Part shown: positions 9,065 to 18,702 of the stretch, one piece after another
Numbering within the stretch: the stretch's first letter is position 1
How the letters are laid out: each line of letters starts with the position of its first letter
Assembly (NCBI GenBank): GCA_005116945.1
Contig: SWDH01000041.1
Location: forward strand, 22,402 to 71,292
From: Nitrospira sp.
Lineage (GTDB): Bacteria; Nitrospirota; Nitrospiria; Nitrospirales; Nitrospiraceae
DNA: 48,891 bases
Direction: 5' to 3'
Made by a program: the position numbers and the translations under genes
Notes under the pieces: model-generated
Told to the model about the DNA's origin: nothing
Database searches by the model: none
The model's input: the letters and a program-made list of their open reading frames with translations, nothing else

Positions 9065-9745
9065 TTATATGGCTTTTCTATCGAAGCGGTACCTGCCCCA
9101 ACCTGTTTTGTATTTAAGGAGGAAACGAAACCCTGCGGAGGCATAGGAACGGTTAGCCGCTTCATTATTCTCATTCGTATCTATGAACAGTCGCTCGATA
9201 CCCCTTTGCTTTAACTTTTCAATCGACAAAGACAAGAAGATTGGGTAAAGGCCATGCCCCCTGTATTTTGGATCGATACGACCATCAAGGGCCATTGCAT
9301 CACGGTCTGTAAGGACTACATGTTGAAAGCGATGTATTTTACCAAAAACAAAGGAAAGGGTTCCGGCCACTTTCTGATCAATAAAGAGCACATGCAGTTC
9401 GACCCCCTGAGAGAAACGCCGTTGATACACGGGTATATCTGATCCCCCGACACTGTCTTTGAGCGCTTGGTATTCTTGAGGATTGATTTCGCTAAGATTC
9501 GTGAAAACTCGTAATTCTACACCTTCCGGGGGCCGAGATACTAAACCACGAAATTTGTTACTACCAGCCTGTTTCGTGTTAGAGGTTCGTACATCAACTG
9601 CGTCCGCGATCGGAAGCCAATAAAGGCACACCCATGGGGGGCAAAGTGACTCTCTCAACAACTTGGCACTTCGAGATACAAACCAGACCAGGCCCTCCTG
9701 CGTAAAGCGATCGTATGTTTCTATTATCTTTTCAACGAGCGGCAT
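9065..9745 (-). CDS. GNAT family N-acetyltransferase
   Basis: 226 residues. The C-terminal 130 form a GNAT fold: VAGTLSFVFG (strands 2-3), then DGRIDPKYRGHGLYPIFLSL, where RGHGL replaces the usual acetyl-CoA pyrophosphate loop Q/RxxGxG/A, then IERLFIDTNENNEAANRSY (N-rich strand/helix 4) and AGFRFLLKY. The N-terminal 90 residues are less typical. It would acylate an amine, plausibly an amino sugar of the local glycan. Its start lies only ten bases from the end of a decayed IS3 element, so its original promoter was probably displaced. Confidence 0.8.
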   Translation of the reverse strand: MPLVEKIIETYDRFTQEGLVWFVSRSAKLLRESLCPPWVCLYWLPIADAVDVRTSNTKQAGSNKFRGLVSRPPEGVELRVFTNLSEINPQEYQALKDSVGGSDIPVYQRRFSQGVELHVLFIDQKVAGTLSFVFGKIHRFQHVVLTDRDAMALDGRIDPKYRGHGLYPIFLSLSIEKLKQRGIERLFIDTNENNEAANRSYASAGFRFLLKYKTGWGRYRFDRKAI

Positions 9746-9755
9746 AGAGAAGGAC

Positions 9756-10752
9756 TAGCCTTCACCCGTATGTAAACCAAGGCCCACGGAGTTGTTTCCT
9801 ATGCAGCCTGGGACCAGCTTCAATCACCACCTGCGCCTCCGGCAATGTGAGAAACCAGGGCTCTCCAAGCTCGCATTTCAAAATGTGCCGTTGACGCGTT
9901 CATTACACGAGTTCTTGACCAGTTTTTCTGATCGGATGAAATGCAGGTGTACTCCGCGCTGACCAGTCCACACATCCAATGTTGTCCCTGAGAATTTGGA
10001 TCCGCTGCCCGAAGGTACGGTCTCCGGCACGGACCTCCGACAAAAAGCTGATCTAGAATGGGCAAACTCGCTCCCCTCCAATGGAGGGATGCACTTCAAT
10101 CACAGGCACCTCCCTCGACAGAGATCGATATTATGAAGCACCTGACCTCCGACATTGGCCACCCAGTCATGAACAAGGTCCTTCGCATAACAACACCCTG
10201 GATTGCTGAGCAGCGGCAGAACAAGAGGAAAAACCTCCGTGGCCTTCTCCCAAGCCAGCGGCACAGCGAGAGCCCTTCCTCCCGATAGATCGGCTCGACC
10301 TTATTGTGATGCACCCTCTACTCATCTTGACGCAACCGCACATAGATCCGAAAACACCCATGGCGCGGCAAGCTCTCGGATTCTCATGCTGAGCTCTCTG
10401 GATCATTCGGTCTCTGGCTGAGGCAGACAGCGTATCCAGATCCAGCGTCACTACCTACACACTTGCCGCTGGTTCAGCCCAAAACGCGGGGCTATCAAGA
10501 TGGTGGTCGTCCGTCTCGCCGAGGGCTCTACGATTTTTTCCGGTGATCACCTTCCGCGCCCGAATGGCCAGCGTTTGCTCCGCCACAATACTTCCGACAT
10601 GGCCTTGACGCTGATGACGTACAGGGTATCCTTCAGCACCGAGATGATTTGCTCCACGTTATGCCGTTACCGCGTCATGCACCTCCTCCTTTGGCCCCTG
10701 ACAGGACAGTCAAGCTGTTTAGGTAATGGTGTATTTTCGGGGGAGAAGGTCA
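9756..10752 (-). mobile_element. Decayed IS3-family element with both ends
   Basis: A nearly full-length but dead copy. The right end, CGGGGGAGAAGGTCA at 10738-10752, is the inverted repeat of the left end of a sister copy at 12673 (TGACCTTCCCCCG). The left end here (9756) is degenerate: TAGCCTTCACCCG. Reading leftwards, an OrfA start (MTR then EQIISVLKD) near 10680 is followed by OrfB fragments in shifting frames: YREEGLSLCRW, DLVHDWVANVGGQ, GVHLHFIRSEKLVKNS and NERVNGTF. Stops and frameshifts exclude function. It separates the FemAB-like and GNAT genes. Confidence 0.78.
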
Positions 10753-10841
10753 GTATCCCCAAGTGCGGATGGAGCGGTTTAAAAATTAGCATTTCCCAAC
10801 CAGATCCAATAGTCATACAGAAGTTAGCACAGCCCATCCAA

Positions 10842-11921
10842 TCAACGCCTATCCCCGATTTGCATGACACGGTTGCGCAAATCGTGCAAAAGGCGGCTTT
10901 GCGCCATTTTCCACCTGAGGCTATAAGTCATAGCAGCGACCCGGCCTCTTGAGGAAGAGTAGCAAACGATTTCGTATACCGTCTTGGAGCCGTCAGCCCA
11001 CACCGACTTGTAGTCTTCGTTCCCCCGAAGAAGGTCGACATGTTCACAACTCGATGAATGGGCCGCTTCAACAACTCGACCCAAGAGATAGGATCCAACG
11101 TGGGGGTATTCCTTTCCGAATACAGACCAATAATAATACCACCGATCCCCGGCCGTGAAAACTAGATTGAAACCAGCCAACTTGTTCGAAAGCCGGCATA
11201 AGAACAATTTACCTTCGGTCCGGGGGTCTTGAAGTACCCCTCGAAGAAAATCAGCTAGTGATGGGTCCTTAAAAGCAGCGTTGCCCGACTGCCACTTCCA
11301 TGAAGCTTGTTCCACCTCAATTAATTCGATTAGAAGAGTATCACTTATGGGAGGGCTTACAACCTCTACGTCAATTGAACCTATCTCTTCGAGCCGGCGT
11401 GCCCATCGACCCATTCCTAGCCGTATCTTTTTTCGCCCAGAAAGAAAATGCTCCCAGGATTGGGTAATGCCGATTAATGGACATTGCTCGTAAGGACGAT
11501 CGTAGAAACCAAACCCCTTTTGGTTCATGAGAGCTGAGAGTATCGCTTCACGATCGAGCACAGAATGTAGATGAAGCAGGTCCCAGGCTTTAGTATCGGC
11601 GGATAACTTGGCAGCGACCCTGTGCCAGGCTTTTTCGACTGGTAGGCTCGTCACAAGCCCCAAGTAATCAGAATCCTCAGAGCCAAGCAAACGAATAGTT
11701 TTGACCCCATAGGTCTCCCAAAGACCGAAGGGCGCGATAATCGCTCCGTCGTCAACGACGAGGATAAAGGGCTCAGCACCACTGGCACGATGACGTAACC
11801 ATTGATCGACCCATGCAAAGGACTGGAAAGGTGTTTTTACTCCCCCACCAGTCTCAATCGCTGCCCATCTGGATTTCAGTTCTACAAACGACTCATAACT
11901 CCTGATTACCTGATCACTCAA
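10842..11921 (-). CDS. FemAB/CelD-like GNAT acyltransferase (BioF2-like)
   Basis: 359 residues with the two-lobed GNAT layout of the CelD/BcsL and FemAB-related family. The N-terminal lobe has FQSFAWVDQWLRH and FILVVDDGAIIAPFGLW. The C-terminal lobe has FLCRLSNKLAGFNLVF, YYYWSVFGKEY, VGSYLLGRVVEAA and the DLLRGNEDYKSVWAD stretch. Such proteins occur in exosortase-type EPS loci and are thought to acylate or aminoacylate glycan or lipid intermediates. The start is a TTG at 11921; a strong GAGGAGGT seven bases upstream decides this. Downstream lies the right end of a dead IS3 element. Confidence 0.8.
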   Translation of the reverse strand: MSDQVIRSYESFVELKSRWAAIETGGGVKTPFQSFAWVDQWLRHRASGAEPFILVVDDGAIIAPFGLWETYGVKTIRLLGSEDSDYLGLVTSLPVEKAWHRVAAKLSADTKAWDLLHLHSVLDREAILSALMNQKGFGFYDRPYEQCPLIGITQSWEHFLSGRKKIRLGMGRWARRLEEIGSIDVEVVSPPISDTLLIELIEVEQASWKWQSGNAAFKDPSLADFLRGVLQDPRTEGKLFLCRLSNKLAGFNLVFTAGDRWYYYWSVFGKEYPHVGSYLLGRVVEAAHSSSCEHVDLLRGNEDYKSVWADGSKTVYEIVCYSSSRGRVAAMTYSLRWKMAQSRLLHDLRNRVMQIGDRR

Positions 11922-12521
11922 ACACCCACCTCCTCATTTGGTTACTACATCGCATTGTTTCCACAGGTCAATCTCGCTATCAAGTAGACTCATTAACTCT
12001 TAACCGATGTAAAAATCAGGCCTTCAACTGCTTTTCAGGTAATCACTCACCTATCTGACATAATTTGATTTCTCCTTGAGCAATCGTACTAATTTTTTGA
12101 AACAATAAATACAACGAATATGGTTTGACGAACTGCGCATTCTCATCAGACATTGCCCTTTGGTATAAACACGAGCCTGCCCCACACACCCACACATTAA
12201 AAGAAAGAAGTATCCCAACTTGAAGCAGCTATCTTGTAAGAATGCAAATTTAAGCGATCAGACCATTCTCGTCGATGCTATGCAAGCTAGTGAACCGCTC
12301 ATCACTACTCACTCTGGCACCCTTTGAGAACACGACCTTACGGGGATCAACACTAACACCGAGGCTGGAACTCAAACCCCATTAGTTTTACTTTGCGGCA
12401 TCGCGGCTGGTATTAGAACATACATCAAAATAATTATACAGCAAACTGAACAGATGATGTGCTATCTACAATTTCAATGAACATATTGACAACTTCTCCC
12501 TTTAGGCGAATACTGATAAGT
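11922..12521. other. AT-richer intergenic stretch
   Basis: About 600 bases between the FemAB-like gene and tRNA-Tyr, richer in A+T than its surroundings. I see no open frame with a recognisable motif, no array of repeats and no transposase remnant. The right part of the leader of the FemAB-like gene, with its GAGGAGGT site, lies at its left edge. Confidence 0.55.
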
Positions 12522-12612
12522 GGAGAGGTGCGAGAGTGGCCGAATCGGAGCAGTCTGTAAGACTGCTGTCCTGGCAACGGGACCGTGGGTTCGATCCCCA
12601 CCCTCTCCGCCA
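12522..12612 (+). tRNA. tRNA-Tyr (anticodon GTA)
   Basis: A class II tRNA of 91 bases including an encoded CCA. The acceptor stem GGAGAGG pairs with CCTCTCC, a 5-bp anticodon stem GCAGT/ACTGC carries loop CTGTAAG with anticodon GTA, a long variable arm (GTCC...GGAC) follows, and the T arm is GTGGG-TTCGATC-CCCAC. The long arm and the anticodon both fit tyrosine. The discriminator base is G, whereas bacterial tRNA-Tyr usually has A. It stands alone on the plus strand inside a minus-strand gene cluster and between dead insertion sequences. Confidence 0.95.
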
Positions 12613-12672
12613 AATTTGACATTAGATGGCATTCAACCGTAATAACCAGCACGTCTGGATTTCTGCACAAAT

Positions 12673-13033
12673 TGACCTTCCCCCGTTTGTTACACCACGG
12701 CCAACGAAGTTAACTCCTCTGCCATCTGGGTCCGGTCCAGATGGTTGTGAATGAACTCCATGGGCTTCACATCCCCAATGGTGCTGTGCGTCCGCTCCTC
12801 ATTGTATTCCCGTCGCCGGGCTTCAATCACGAGCTGCGCTTCCTGCTGCGTGAGAAACCAGTGCTCGTTCAAACACTCATCCCAAAATTTGCCGTTGAAG
12901 CGTTTGATAAACGCATTCTGAACCGGCTTCCCCAGCTGAATGAAGTGCAGAGGCACGCCGTGCTGGGCGGCCCAGGCATCCTAGACCGTCCCGGCGAATT
13001 CTTGACCGTAGTATATGCGGAAGCAGAGCCATA
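12673..13033 (-). mobile_element. IS3-family transposase remnant (OrfB C-terminus)
   Basis: The 3' third of the same IS3-type element as at 9756-10752. It begins with the terminal repeat TGACCTTCCCCCGTTTGTTA. It keeps an open 88-codon frame with the OrfB C-terminus: HFIQLGKPVQNAFIKRFNG, DECLNEHWFLT, EARRREYNEERTHSTIG. Upstream the frame is interrupted by a stop (YYGQEFAGTV-stop-DAWAAQHG), so even this part is not intact. OrfA and the catalytic N-terminal half are missing. It starts 60 bases after the tRNA-Tyr. Confidence 0.82.
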
Positions 13034-13091
13034 AGCAGTGCGTCTCTCCTCTAGAATGCTGGGCCCACAGTTCTAGCAGGAGGGACTACCT

Positions 13092-13420
13092 ATGACCCCC
13101 AATTCTGAGTCCTCGACAGGAGTCCTCTTCGTGGCAATCGATGTGGCAAAGCAAATCCGTGAGGTGCTGATTGAGCCCTCGACTGGAGATCGCCAAGCGG
13201 TGGCGCATGGTGAACTGTCAGCGGGATTACGACCTGCTGCGACGGCGCCTCCAGGCTTTTCAGACACCAGTCCACATCAGAAAGGAAGCCATCGGCACCT
13301 TTTACCGGCCGTTCGCCTACTTCTGCATCAATGCGGATTTGAACTACGCCAAATTTCCTCACTGGCCGTGGCTCGGACAAGCGATCACGACTCCGCCAGA
13401 CGAGGTTCTATACTAAATGC
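13092..13420 (+). pseudogene. IS110-family transposase N-terminal remnant
   Basis: The frame beginning at 13092 contains VLFVAIDVAKQIREVLIEP, the opening of IS110/IS1111 transposases (RuvC-like DEDD, first Asp in AIDVAK). After a frameshift the second frame gives MVNCQRDYDLLRRRLQAF and YRPFAYFCINADL, then the first frame resumes with HQCGFELRQISSLAVARTSD. The sequence stops matching near 13420, well before the C-terminal domain. It is a dead fragment pointing against the surrounding EPS genes. Confidence 0.72.
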
Positions 13421-13582
13421 CACCGATAAGTGTCCCAAACTCATTGACACGTTCCGCTTTCACACTCTGGCTAGACGCAGTTGAACGTAATGCACTGGCA
13501 ACTTAAATCTGCGTACAAATAAAACTCCACTATTTCTTTTTTACTAGCAAACGCTGGAAACACTTCTATGATGTGGCGTTAT

Positions 13583-14707
13583 CTACTTGCACTTGCCAGG
13601 CCTTGCTGCTGCTCTATAGACAGCGAGATATGCTTTCACCACACCTTGCAAGCTAAAAGTTGACCGTACCGAAGTAGCCCATAGTAACACTCCGTTGCGG
13701 ACAGCTGTGTCGTTACTTAATACATTTTCTAACGCATGCACGAAACCGGGAAAATCTCCGAATCGAATTAATCGTGCAGCAGCACCGCCATCGACTACTT
13801 CGCCGACGCCTCCAACATCAAATGCAACGACTGGCACTCCGCAAGAGGCAGCTTCTAGCACCACCATTGGTAAGCCTTCATGCCGCGAAGTGAGTGCCAA
13901 GACATCTAGTTGGCGCAAGTACGGCGTGGCATCTTGGACTTGACCAAGAAAACGGACGCGTGCTTTCAAATCTGTAGCCTGAACGCATGCCACCAGCTCG
14001 GCTTCCATCGACCCCCCTCCAATAATGACGAATCCAATCTCTTCAGAACACATGCTGGCTATTCGCAGGAACAGGTCTGGCCCCTTGACGAACTCGAGCC
14101 GTCCAACAAAACCGACGAGTCTCTGTGTAGCCGACCAACCAAGTATGGTGCGAAGGTTTTGCCCCTCGTCTATCTTGGGAACGGAGGGAATAGGGTTTAC
14201 GATGCGAGTTGTTCTAGATCTTCCCAATACCTTGCACAGCCGTCCCTCAATTTCATTTGAGACCGCAACAAAATATGCTCCAAAGAGTCGAGCAATAAAC
14301 ATGAGTGCCCAGCACTTGACTCCCAGTAACAACTCTACTTGAGACCATGGTTGGAGACCGTGAACAGTAAGGACAAGGTTGGGGGATCGGGGAACCGAAG
14401 CCACCATCGCTGCGGCGAGCTCATTATAGCGATGCACATGAATTACATCGAAGCTTTTATCAGAAAGCCAACTTCGCAACTGGCGACAAAGGCTTAAGAA
14501 TGACCGACCTTCTTCCTGAATTACGTGTGTTTCTATTCCAAGCTCATTGAGGGTTGCAGTAAGCTGTCCATGGTTAAAAAGAACCACATTGATCTTCAAG
14601 TCGCTGTATTGAAGCATACCTTCTAAAAGCACCGAAACCACACGTTCTAACCCTCCCCAACCATCTCCAGTAACGATGTGACACACCCGCATCTGAGGCT
14701 GAGCCAT
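13583..14707 (-). CDS. GT4 family glycosyltransferase
   Basis: 374 residues with a GT-B fold. The N-terminal half has CHIVTGDGWGGLERVVSVLL (acceptor side) and FDVIHVHRYNELAAAM. The C-terminal half has VGFVGRLEFVKGPDLFLRIA, FVIIGGGSMEAEL, VRFLGQVQDATPYLRQLDV and the donor-binding EX7E stretch SRHEGLPMVVLEAASCGVPVV. It would transfer a sugar from a nucleotide donor with retention, acting at the cytoplasmic membrane face. A GGAGA/AGGG pair precedes the ATG. A roughly 300-base gap upstream separates it from the ChbG-like gene. Donor and acceptor are not predictable. Confidence 0.88.
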   Translation of the reverse strand: MAQPQMRVCHIVTGDGWGGLERVVSVLLEGMLQYSDLKINVVLFNHGQLTATLNELGIETHVIQEEGRSFLSLCRQLRSWLSDKSFDVIHVHRYNELAAAMVASVPRSPNLVLTVHGLQPWSQVELLLGVKCWALMFIARLFGAYFVAVSNEIEGRLCKVLGRSRTTRIVNPIPSVPKIDEGQNLRTILGWSATQRLVGFVGRLEFVKGPDLFLRIASMCSEEIGFVIIGGGSMEAELVACVQATDLKARVRFLGQVQDATPYLRQLDVLALTSRHEGLPMVVLEAASCGVPVVAFDVGGVGEVVDGGAAARLIRFGDFPGFVHALENVLSNDTAVRNGVLLWATSVRSTFSLQGVVKAYLAVYRAAARPGKCK

Positions 14708-14866
14708 TACCCTGTCTCCGAATGAGAACGGATCATTTCATGCCATGAAAAATGGAGAAGGTTGATTCGTTTTTCCAACTAGGATCCAGCACGATGAGTT
14801 TCCTATTGCACACCGCTAGCCATAAGAGAGTCAGCCCGAAACAGTGCATGAACCTTGGCGGCGTCC

Positions 14867-14898
14867 CCAGAAATCAAGCCACGTGACTTGATTTCTGG
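14867..14898. terminator. 12-bp hairpin, possible transcript end
   Basis: A perfect inverted repeat, CCAGAAATCAAG / CTTGATTTCTGG, around an 8-base loop, in the 314-base gap between the ChbG-like gene (upstream on the minus strand) and the GT4 gene. No T-run follows on either strand, so it may be a rho-dependent pause, an mRNA stabiliser or a protein site rather than a classical terminator. Nothing else recognisable lies in this gap. Confidence 0.45.
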
Positions 14899-15021
14899 AG
14901 AGCAGGATAACAATCGGTCGCTATCCAGCAACGGCTATATTTCGCCAGCGGCTGTAAGATATTCAACTGAAAAATCCACTTGCCAAAATCTCATGGAATT
15001 CGAGGAATTCCCAAGGCCTTG

Positions 15022-15783
15022 CTAGAGATCGCGATAACTGATCAATTCAGTAGAAAATGGAACTATTTTCTGCCAGTCCGTATAGAGCAACTGCGTTTCT
15101 TCTTCAAAGTGCAGATGACCTGGATGAACCATGAGCTCGATCGAATCAAAATTTAGTGACGTTGTCTTTACCAAATCATAAAACATGGCGAAGGAAGTAA
15201 ACCCTGATGTCGTAACGGTGTGATACCAGTGACGCAACGCCAAATCCCAAATGCGCTTTTTCAATATAAGTGATTGTGATGCCTTATATGAGGGTGGGAA
15301 GACATTCCAAGTAGTTCGAACCTTGCGAATGCCGAAATGTCTTTGCACGCGCTTGACCACGGAGAAAAGCGCGGGGATGGTGTGCACGTGATTGTGTGAA
15401 TCGAAGTGACTGATCTTTACACCTAAAGAAAGAATTTTCTCAACTTGCAAACAGAGTTCCGTGAAAATCGCCTTCTTTAATTGAGAAGTCAGCTTCGCCG
15501 TTCGAAGAGATTCTTCCCCGGCGAAACATCCTTTTTGGTCCAAGCAAGAACCGAGAATTCCGATATCTTTTGGAGGAGTTAATGGTTGAAACTCAGTTAG
15601 ATTCAGGTGAACACCAATAGAGCAGTTCCCATCTCTTGGAACTCTCCGCACAGCTTCCTCCACTGCTGGCGCATTTGCAATAAGAGTGGCGGAAGTGATG
15701 CAACGACGAGACATGAGGTCAAAAATCCTGTCATTCACATAGGCATTCAATCCAAAATCATCAGCATTAATTATGACCCTCAT
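15022..15783 (-). CDS. ChbG/HpnK (YdjC) family carbohydrate deacetylase
   Basis: 253 residues. The metal site of YdjC-like deacetylases is clear: INADDFGLN at residues 5-13 (paired Asp), GVHLNLTE near 73-80 and HFDSHNHVHTIP near 125-136. Such enzymes remove acetyl groups from diacetylchitobiose or related N-acetyl sugars and lipids. AAGGAG lies three bases before the ATG. In this locus it may deacetylate an amino sugar of the EPS or its lipid intermediate, alongside the unrelated NodB-type deacetylase at 22959-23897. Length is normal for the family. Confidence 0.87.
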   Translation of the reverse strand: MRVIINADDFGLNAYVNDRIFDLMSRRCITSATLIANAPAVEEAVRRVPRDGNCSIGVHLNLTEFQPLTPPKDIGILGSCLDQKGCFAGEESLRTAKLTSQLKKAIFTELCLQVEKILSLGVKISHFDSHNHVHTIPALFSVVKRVQRHFGIRKVRTTWNVFPPSYKASQSLILKKRIWDLALRHWYHTVTTSGFTSFAMFYDLVKTTSLNFDSIELMVHPGHLHFEEETQLLYTDWQKIVPFSTELISYRDL

Positions 15784-16097
15784 TAACTCCTTCCCCCAAC
15801 TATTAGCAGTAGCCCGTCATGATGTTAAGGCCTACGCTCTAACTGTTACACGTATCAACGCTCTCACGCGAAAGATTCTGTGCCATACCAGCTTCGACAG
15901 CAATACTTTGAGGTGAACCTCTGCCTCGGCCCATAGGTCTCCTACAGCCACATGACTGATTGAGATGGCTTTACCAGAAAGGGCATTCAAGGGCTCTGAG
16001 GGCAATTTCCGTACTCCTTGCGAAAGTCTGAGCTTCCGTCAGCGATCTCGGACACAGTATCGTTTTCAGTCTCTGCATCTCGTTTGTCAACAAGCTG
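15784..16097. other. Gap without a recognisable feature
   Basis: 314 bases between the O-antigen-ligase-like gene and the ChbG-like gene, both on the minus strand. It contains short open frames only, with no known motifs, and no strong hairpin. It presumably holds the leader of the ChbG-like gene. Confidence 0.5.
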
Positions 16098-17468
16098 CTA
16101 AAGACGAGAAATCGGCCGCTCGCCAAGCCGTGGAAGCGAAATGCCCCTCCAGGGATGTGTTGTCGGAGCCGCTGCAGGAAGTGCTCCTTCACTCTGCATC
16201 TCAGAAATATTGCGGAGGGCTACGACGAAGGCCACCATGATCCACAGAGCGGGATACCACATGATCGAAATAAAGATCCCGCTGACGATGAATCCGATGA
16301 TACTCCCCTCCATCGCTCTGGCGAGATACATGCGAATATCTTCTCCGGCTTGTACGATCTGACCGTGCTTCTGTCTTGAGCCGGGAGGGGTAAATTTCCT
16401 CCTCACGAACTTTAGATCTTTGTAGCACTGCAACAGCATCCCACCTACGATTACGATCCCCGCTAGACCTAATTCAGAGATGAGAGTCACCCAAGCAGAA
16501 TGGGCCGCCCGGCCCGCGAACGATTTGTCGTTAAACGATTGGCCATGCTCATAGGAGCCAAATGTCCAGGGGAAGTTACCTTGCCCAACTCCGATGATTG
16601 GATTTGAATAAAACATGTCCATCCCGATGCCCCAGGTATAGAGCCTTGCACCACCGGTTCCAAGAGTCATTGTATCATTACTGGTTGAAGAGCTGATCTC
16701 GTCCCAGTATGTTGCTGGAGCAAGCATCAGCATGAACAATACCACCACAATGACCACGATAAGGGCATTGAGTTTCTTGGGCGAGCGGTACCAGCAATAA
16801 ATTCCCGCGGCTGCCAACCCGAAAAACCCTCCCCGTGAAAGAGTTGCCATGGCAGCTAAAATGAACGCTCCCAGAAATCCCAGGTACTTCATTTTCTGCC
16901 AGATACCGCTAGCCGAAAACAAGAGGAAATAGCCAAAGGGGACTGCCATATTCATCACCATGCAGAAGTCGTTCTCGTCCCCCATCCAGCCACCAATACC
17001 GCGCCCACCACTAGTTATCCCCATTATTGCCAAGAAGCAAAGAACACCCAGCCACACTTTCATAAGCGTCAGCATCTTTTCCAGAGAATTCACGTACGTC
17101 ACGATACCGAGATATAGGCCAAAGGTAAGCAGTATGTCCTTGAACGTCATCAAAGCCCAGAAGTTGTTTACTGCAATGGGAACATGAATTGCCATCACGA
17201 CGAGCAATGGAATCCACAGTTTCGTTTGGAGTCTCGATAGGTCTAGCTTGCCCGACATGACGACATTGAGAATAAGCAACACATCGAATCCGGTGGCGAA
17301 TGGAATAAATTTGAGGCCGGGAATGAGCGCCTGCGGGCGGCCAAACTCGAATAAGAGGGACGCGATGACAAGATAGAACCCTACGTTACTCTCTCGAGCC
17401 TGGCGAGGCTGCCCGATCGCCCACGTCCTCTTATCGGGCGCCGCGATGGTCTTTGCGTCACTCCCCAT
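16098..17468 (-). CDS. O-antigen ligase / Wzy-like membrane protein
   Basis: 456 residues with 10-12 membrane helices. The large periplasmic loop typical of the Wzy_C family holds TGGARLYTWGIGMDMFYSNP, IIGVGQGNFPW and AAHSAWVTLISELGLAG, where the conserved Arg and His of O-antigen ligases lie. It resembles the exosortase-A-associated O-glycosylation ligase type. It either polymerises the repeat unit or transfers finished glycan to a carrier. A 40-base gap separates it from the upstream GT4 gene. The last 30 residues are Pro/Ala-rich and lie outside the helices. Confidence 0.85.
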   Translation of the reverse strand: MGSDAKTIAAPDKRTWAIGQPRQARESNVGFYLVIASLLFEFGRPQALIPGLKFIPFATGFDVLLILNVVMSGKLDLSRLQTKLWIPLLVVMAIHVPIAVNNFWALMTFKDILLTFGLYLGIVTYVNSLEKMLTLMKVWLGVLCFLAIMGITSGGRGIGGWMGDENDFCMVMNMAVPFGYFLLFSASGIWQKMKYLGFLGAFILAAMATLSRGGFFGLAAAGIYCWYRSPKKLNALIVVIVVVLFMLMLAPATYWDEISSSTSNDTMTLGTGGARLYTWGIGMDMFYSNPIIGVGQGNFPWTFGSYEHGQSFNDKSFAGRAAHSAWVTLISELGLAGIVIVGGMLLQCYKDLKFVRRKFTPPGSRQKHGQIVQAGEDIRMYLARAMEGSIIGFIVSGIFISIMWYPALWIMVAFVVALRNISEMQSEGALPAAAPTTHPWRGISLPRLGERPISRL

Positions 17469-17507
17469 CGAGCACCATGGAACGTTCTGTCCGGTACACG
17501 TTCCGTC

Positions 17508-18650
17508 TCACTTCTTATCCACCACTGAGTTATGGACTCTCAGCGACCGTACATAGAGGTCACTGTACCGATCGGCCATCTGCTTCATACTAAAGTGTTG
17601 CTGGACTTTCTCTGCAGCCCGTCGACCAAATTGTTGCATCATTTCAGGGGCGCCCACCAGTTTCAGAAGATGGGCCGCAAGATCTCTTGCATCTTCAGGC
17701 TGAACTAGAAAGCCTGTCTCACCGCGATCGATCAGTTCAGGATTTCCCCCAACCCCTGTGGCCACCAGGGGTTTTCCAGATGCCATCGCTTCAAGGAGCG
17801 CCAATGATAACCCTTCAGACAGCGATGGTAAAACAAATACGTCCAACAGGGACAAGAGTCTCGGCACGTCCTGCCGCATCCCCAAGAAATGAATATTCGC
17901 TCCAATAGCCAACTGTTTCACTTGCTCCTTCAACGCAATTTCGAGTTCTCCTCGCCCGATCACGAGCAGCTGCGCGTTCGGCCATCTTCGAAGAATCTCC
18001 GGCATCGCCTCAAGAAGAAATCTGTGGCCTTTGACCGGATAGAGACTCCCTACCACCCCCAGGACAGGATAGCACCCTGAGATCCCAAGCTCAGCTTTGC
18101 ACCTCTGAGTCTCCTCACTTGGGATCGTCTCTGCCGGAGCCACACCGTTATAAATAACCTCCACTCGTTCTTCTAGAACACCGACTTTTTCGCAGATGAA
18201 CCGCTTCAAGTCTTGCGACACCGCAACCATCGTGCCATTCCGACTGACGACACGATAGACCACTCTCCGCCGTAGTTTTTCCCAAAAGTAGTTCTTCCCA
18301 TGCACAGTCGCAACGAATGGAATCCCCGCCAGCGATGCCACAATCCAGCCGCACAGGATGGCACTAAACTCGTGTGCATGAATGAGCGCGATCTGTTCCT
18401 TGCGGAGAAGCCGCAAACAGGCGCGGAACCATTGGAGATTCAAGGGCCCTGCGAGAGGCATCACACAGGTCTTGACTCCACGAGCTTCGCACTCTGTCTG
18501 TAACCATCCAGGCCGAAACAACCCTACCATGACTCTGAATTGACCCTGGTTGAGCGCGGCAGTCAGCATGCTGATCATCCGCTCCGCTCCACCTGGCCCG
18601 CTGCTGGTCGATAAGTGCAGGACTGTCGTTTTTTCTTCCCCGGAAGTCAT
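17508..18650 (-). CDS. GT4 family glycosyltransferase
   Basis: 380 residues, GT-B fold. It opens with VLHLSTSSGPGGAERMISML and has ALIHAHEFSAILCGW, FVATVHGKNYFWEKL, then VLGVVGSLYPVKGHRFLLEA, LLVIGRGELEIAL, IHFLGMRQDVPRLLSLLDV and the donor-site PSLSEGLSLALLEAMASGKP (EX7E). It is a retaining sugar transferase acting on the lipid-linked repeat unit. It lies 52 bases downstream of the ATP-grasp gene and 39 bases before the ligase-like gene, which supports one transcript. It is distant from the other GT4 (13583-14707), so the two probably add different sugars. Confidence 0.88.
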   Translation of the reverse strand: MTSGEEKTTVLHLSTSSGPGGAERMISMLTAALNQGQFRVMVGLFRPGWLQTECEARGVKTCVMPLAGPLNLQWFRACLRLLRKEQIALIHAHEFSAILCGWIVASLAGIPFVATVHGKNYFWEKLRRRVVYRVVSRNGTMVAVSQDLKRFICEKVGVLEERVEVIYNGVAPAETIPSEETQRCKAELGISGCYPVLGVVGSLYPVKGHRFLLEAMPEILRRWPNAQLLVIGRGELEIALKEQVKQLAIGANIHFLGMRQDVPRLLSLLDVFVLPSLSEGLSLALLEAMASGKPLVATGVGGNPELIDRGETGFLVQPEDARDLAAHLLKLVGAPEMMQQFGRRAAEKVQQHFSMKQMADRYSDLYVRSLRVHNSVVDKK

Positions 18651-18702
18651 GCGTTCTTCAGATTGACCGGCAAGACTTGGCCCATCGCCCTCTCCCGATC
18701 AC

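Noticed and set aside
12434..12670. Open frame on the minus strand containing a peptide often seen in databases (RVGIEPTVPLPGQQSYRLL).
   Set aside because: It is the antisense translation of the tRNA-Tyr gene, a well-known false gene.
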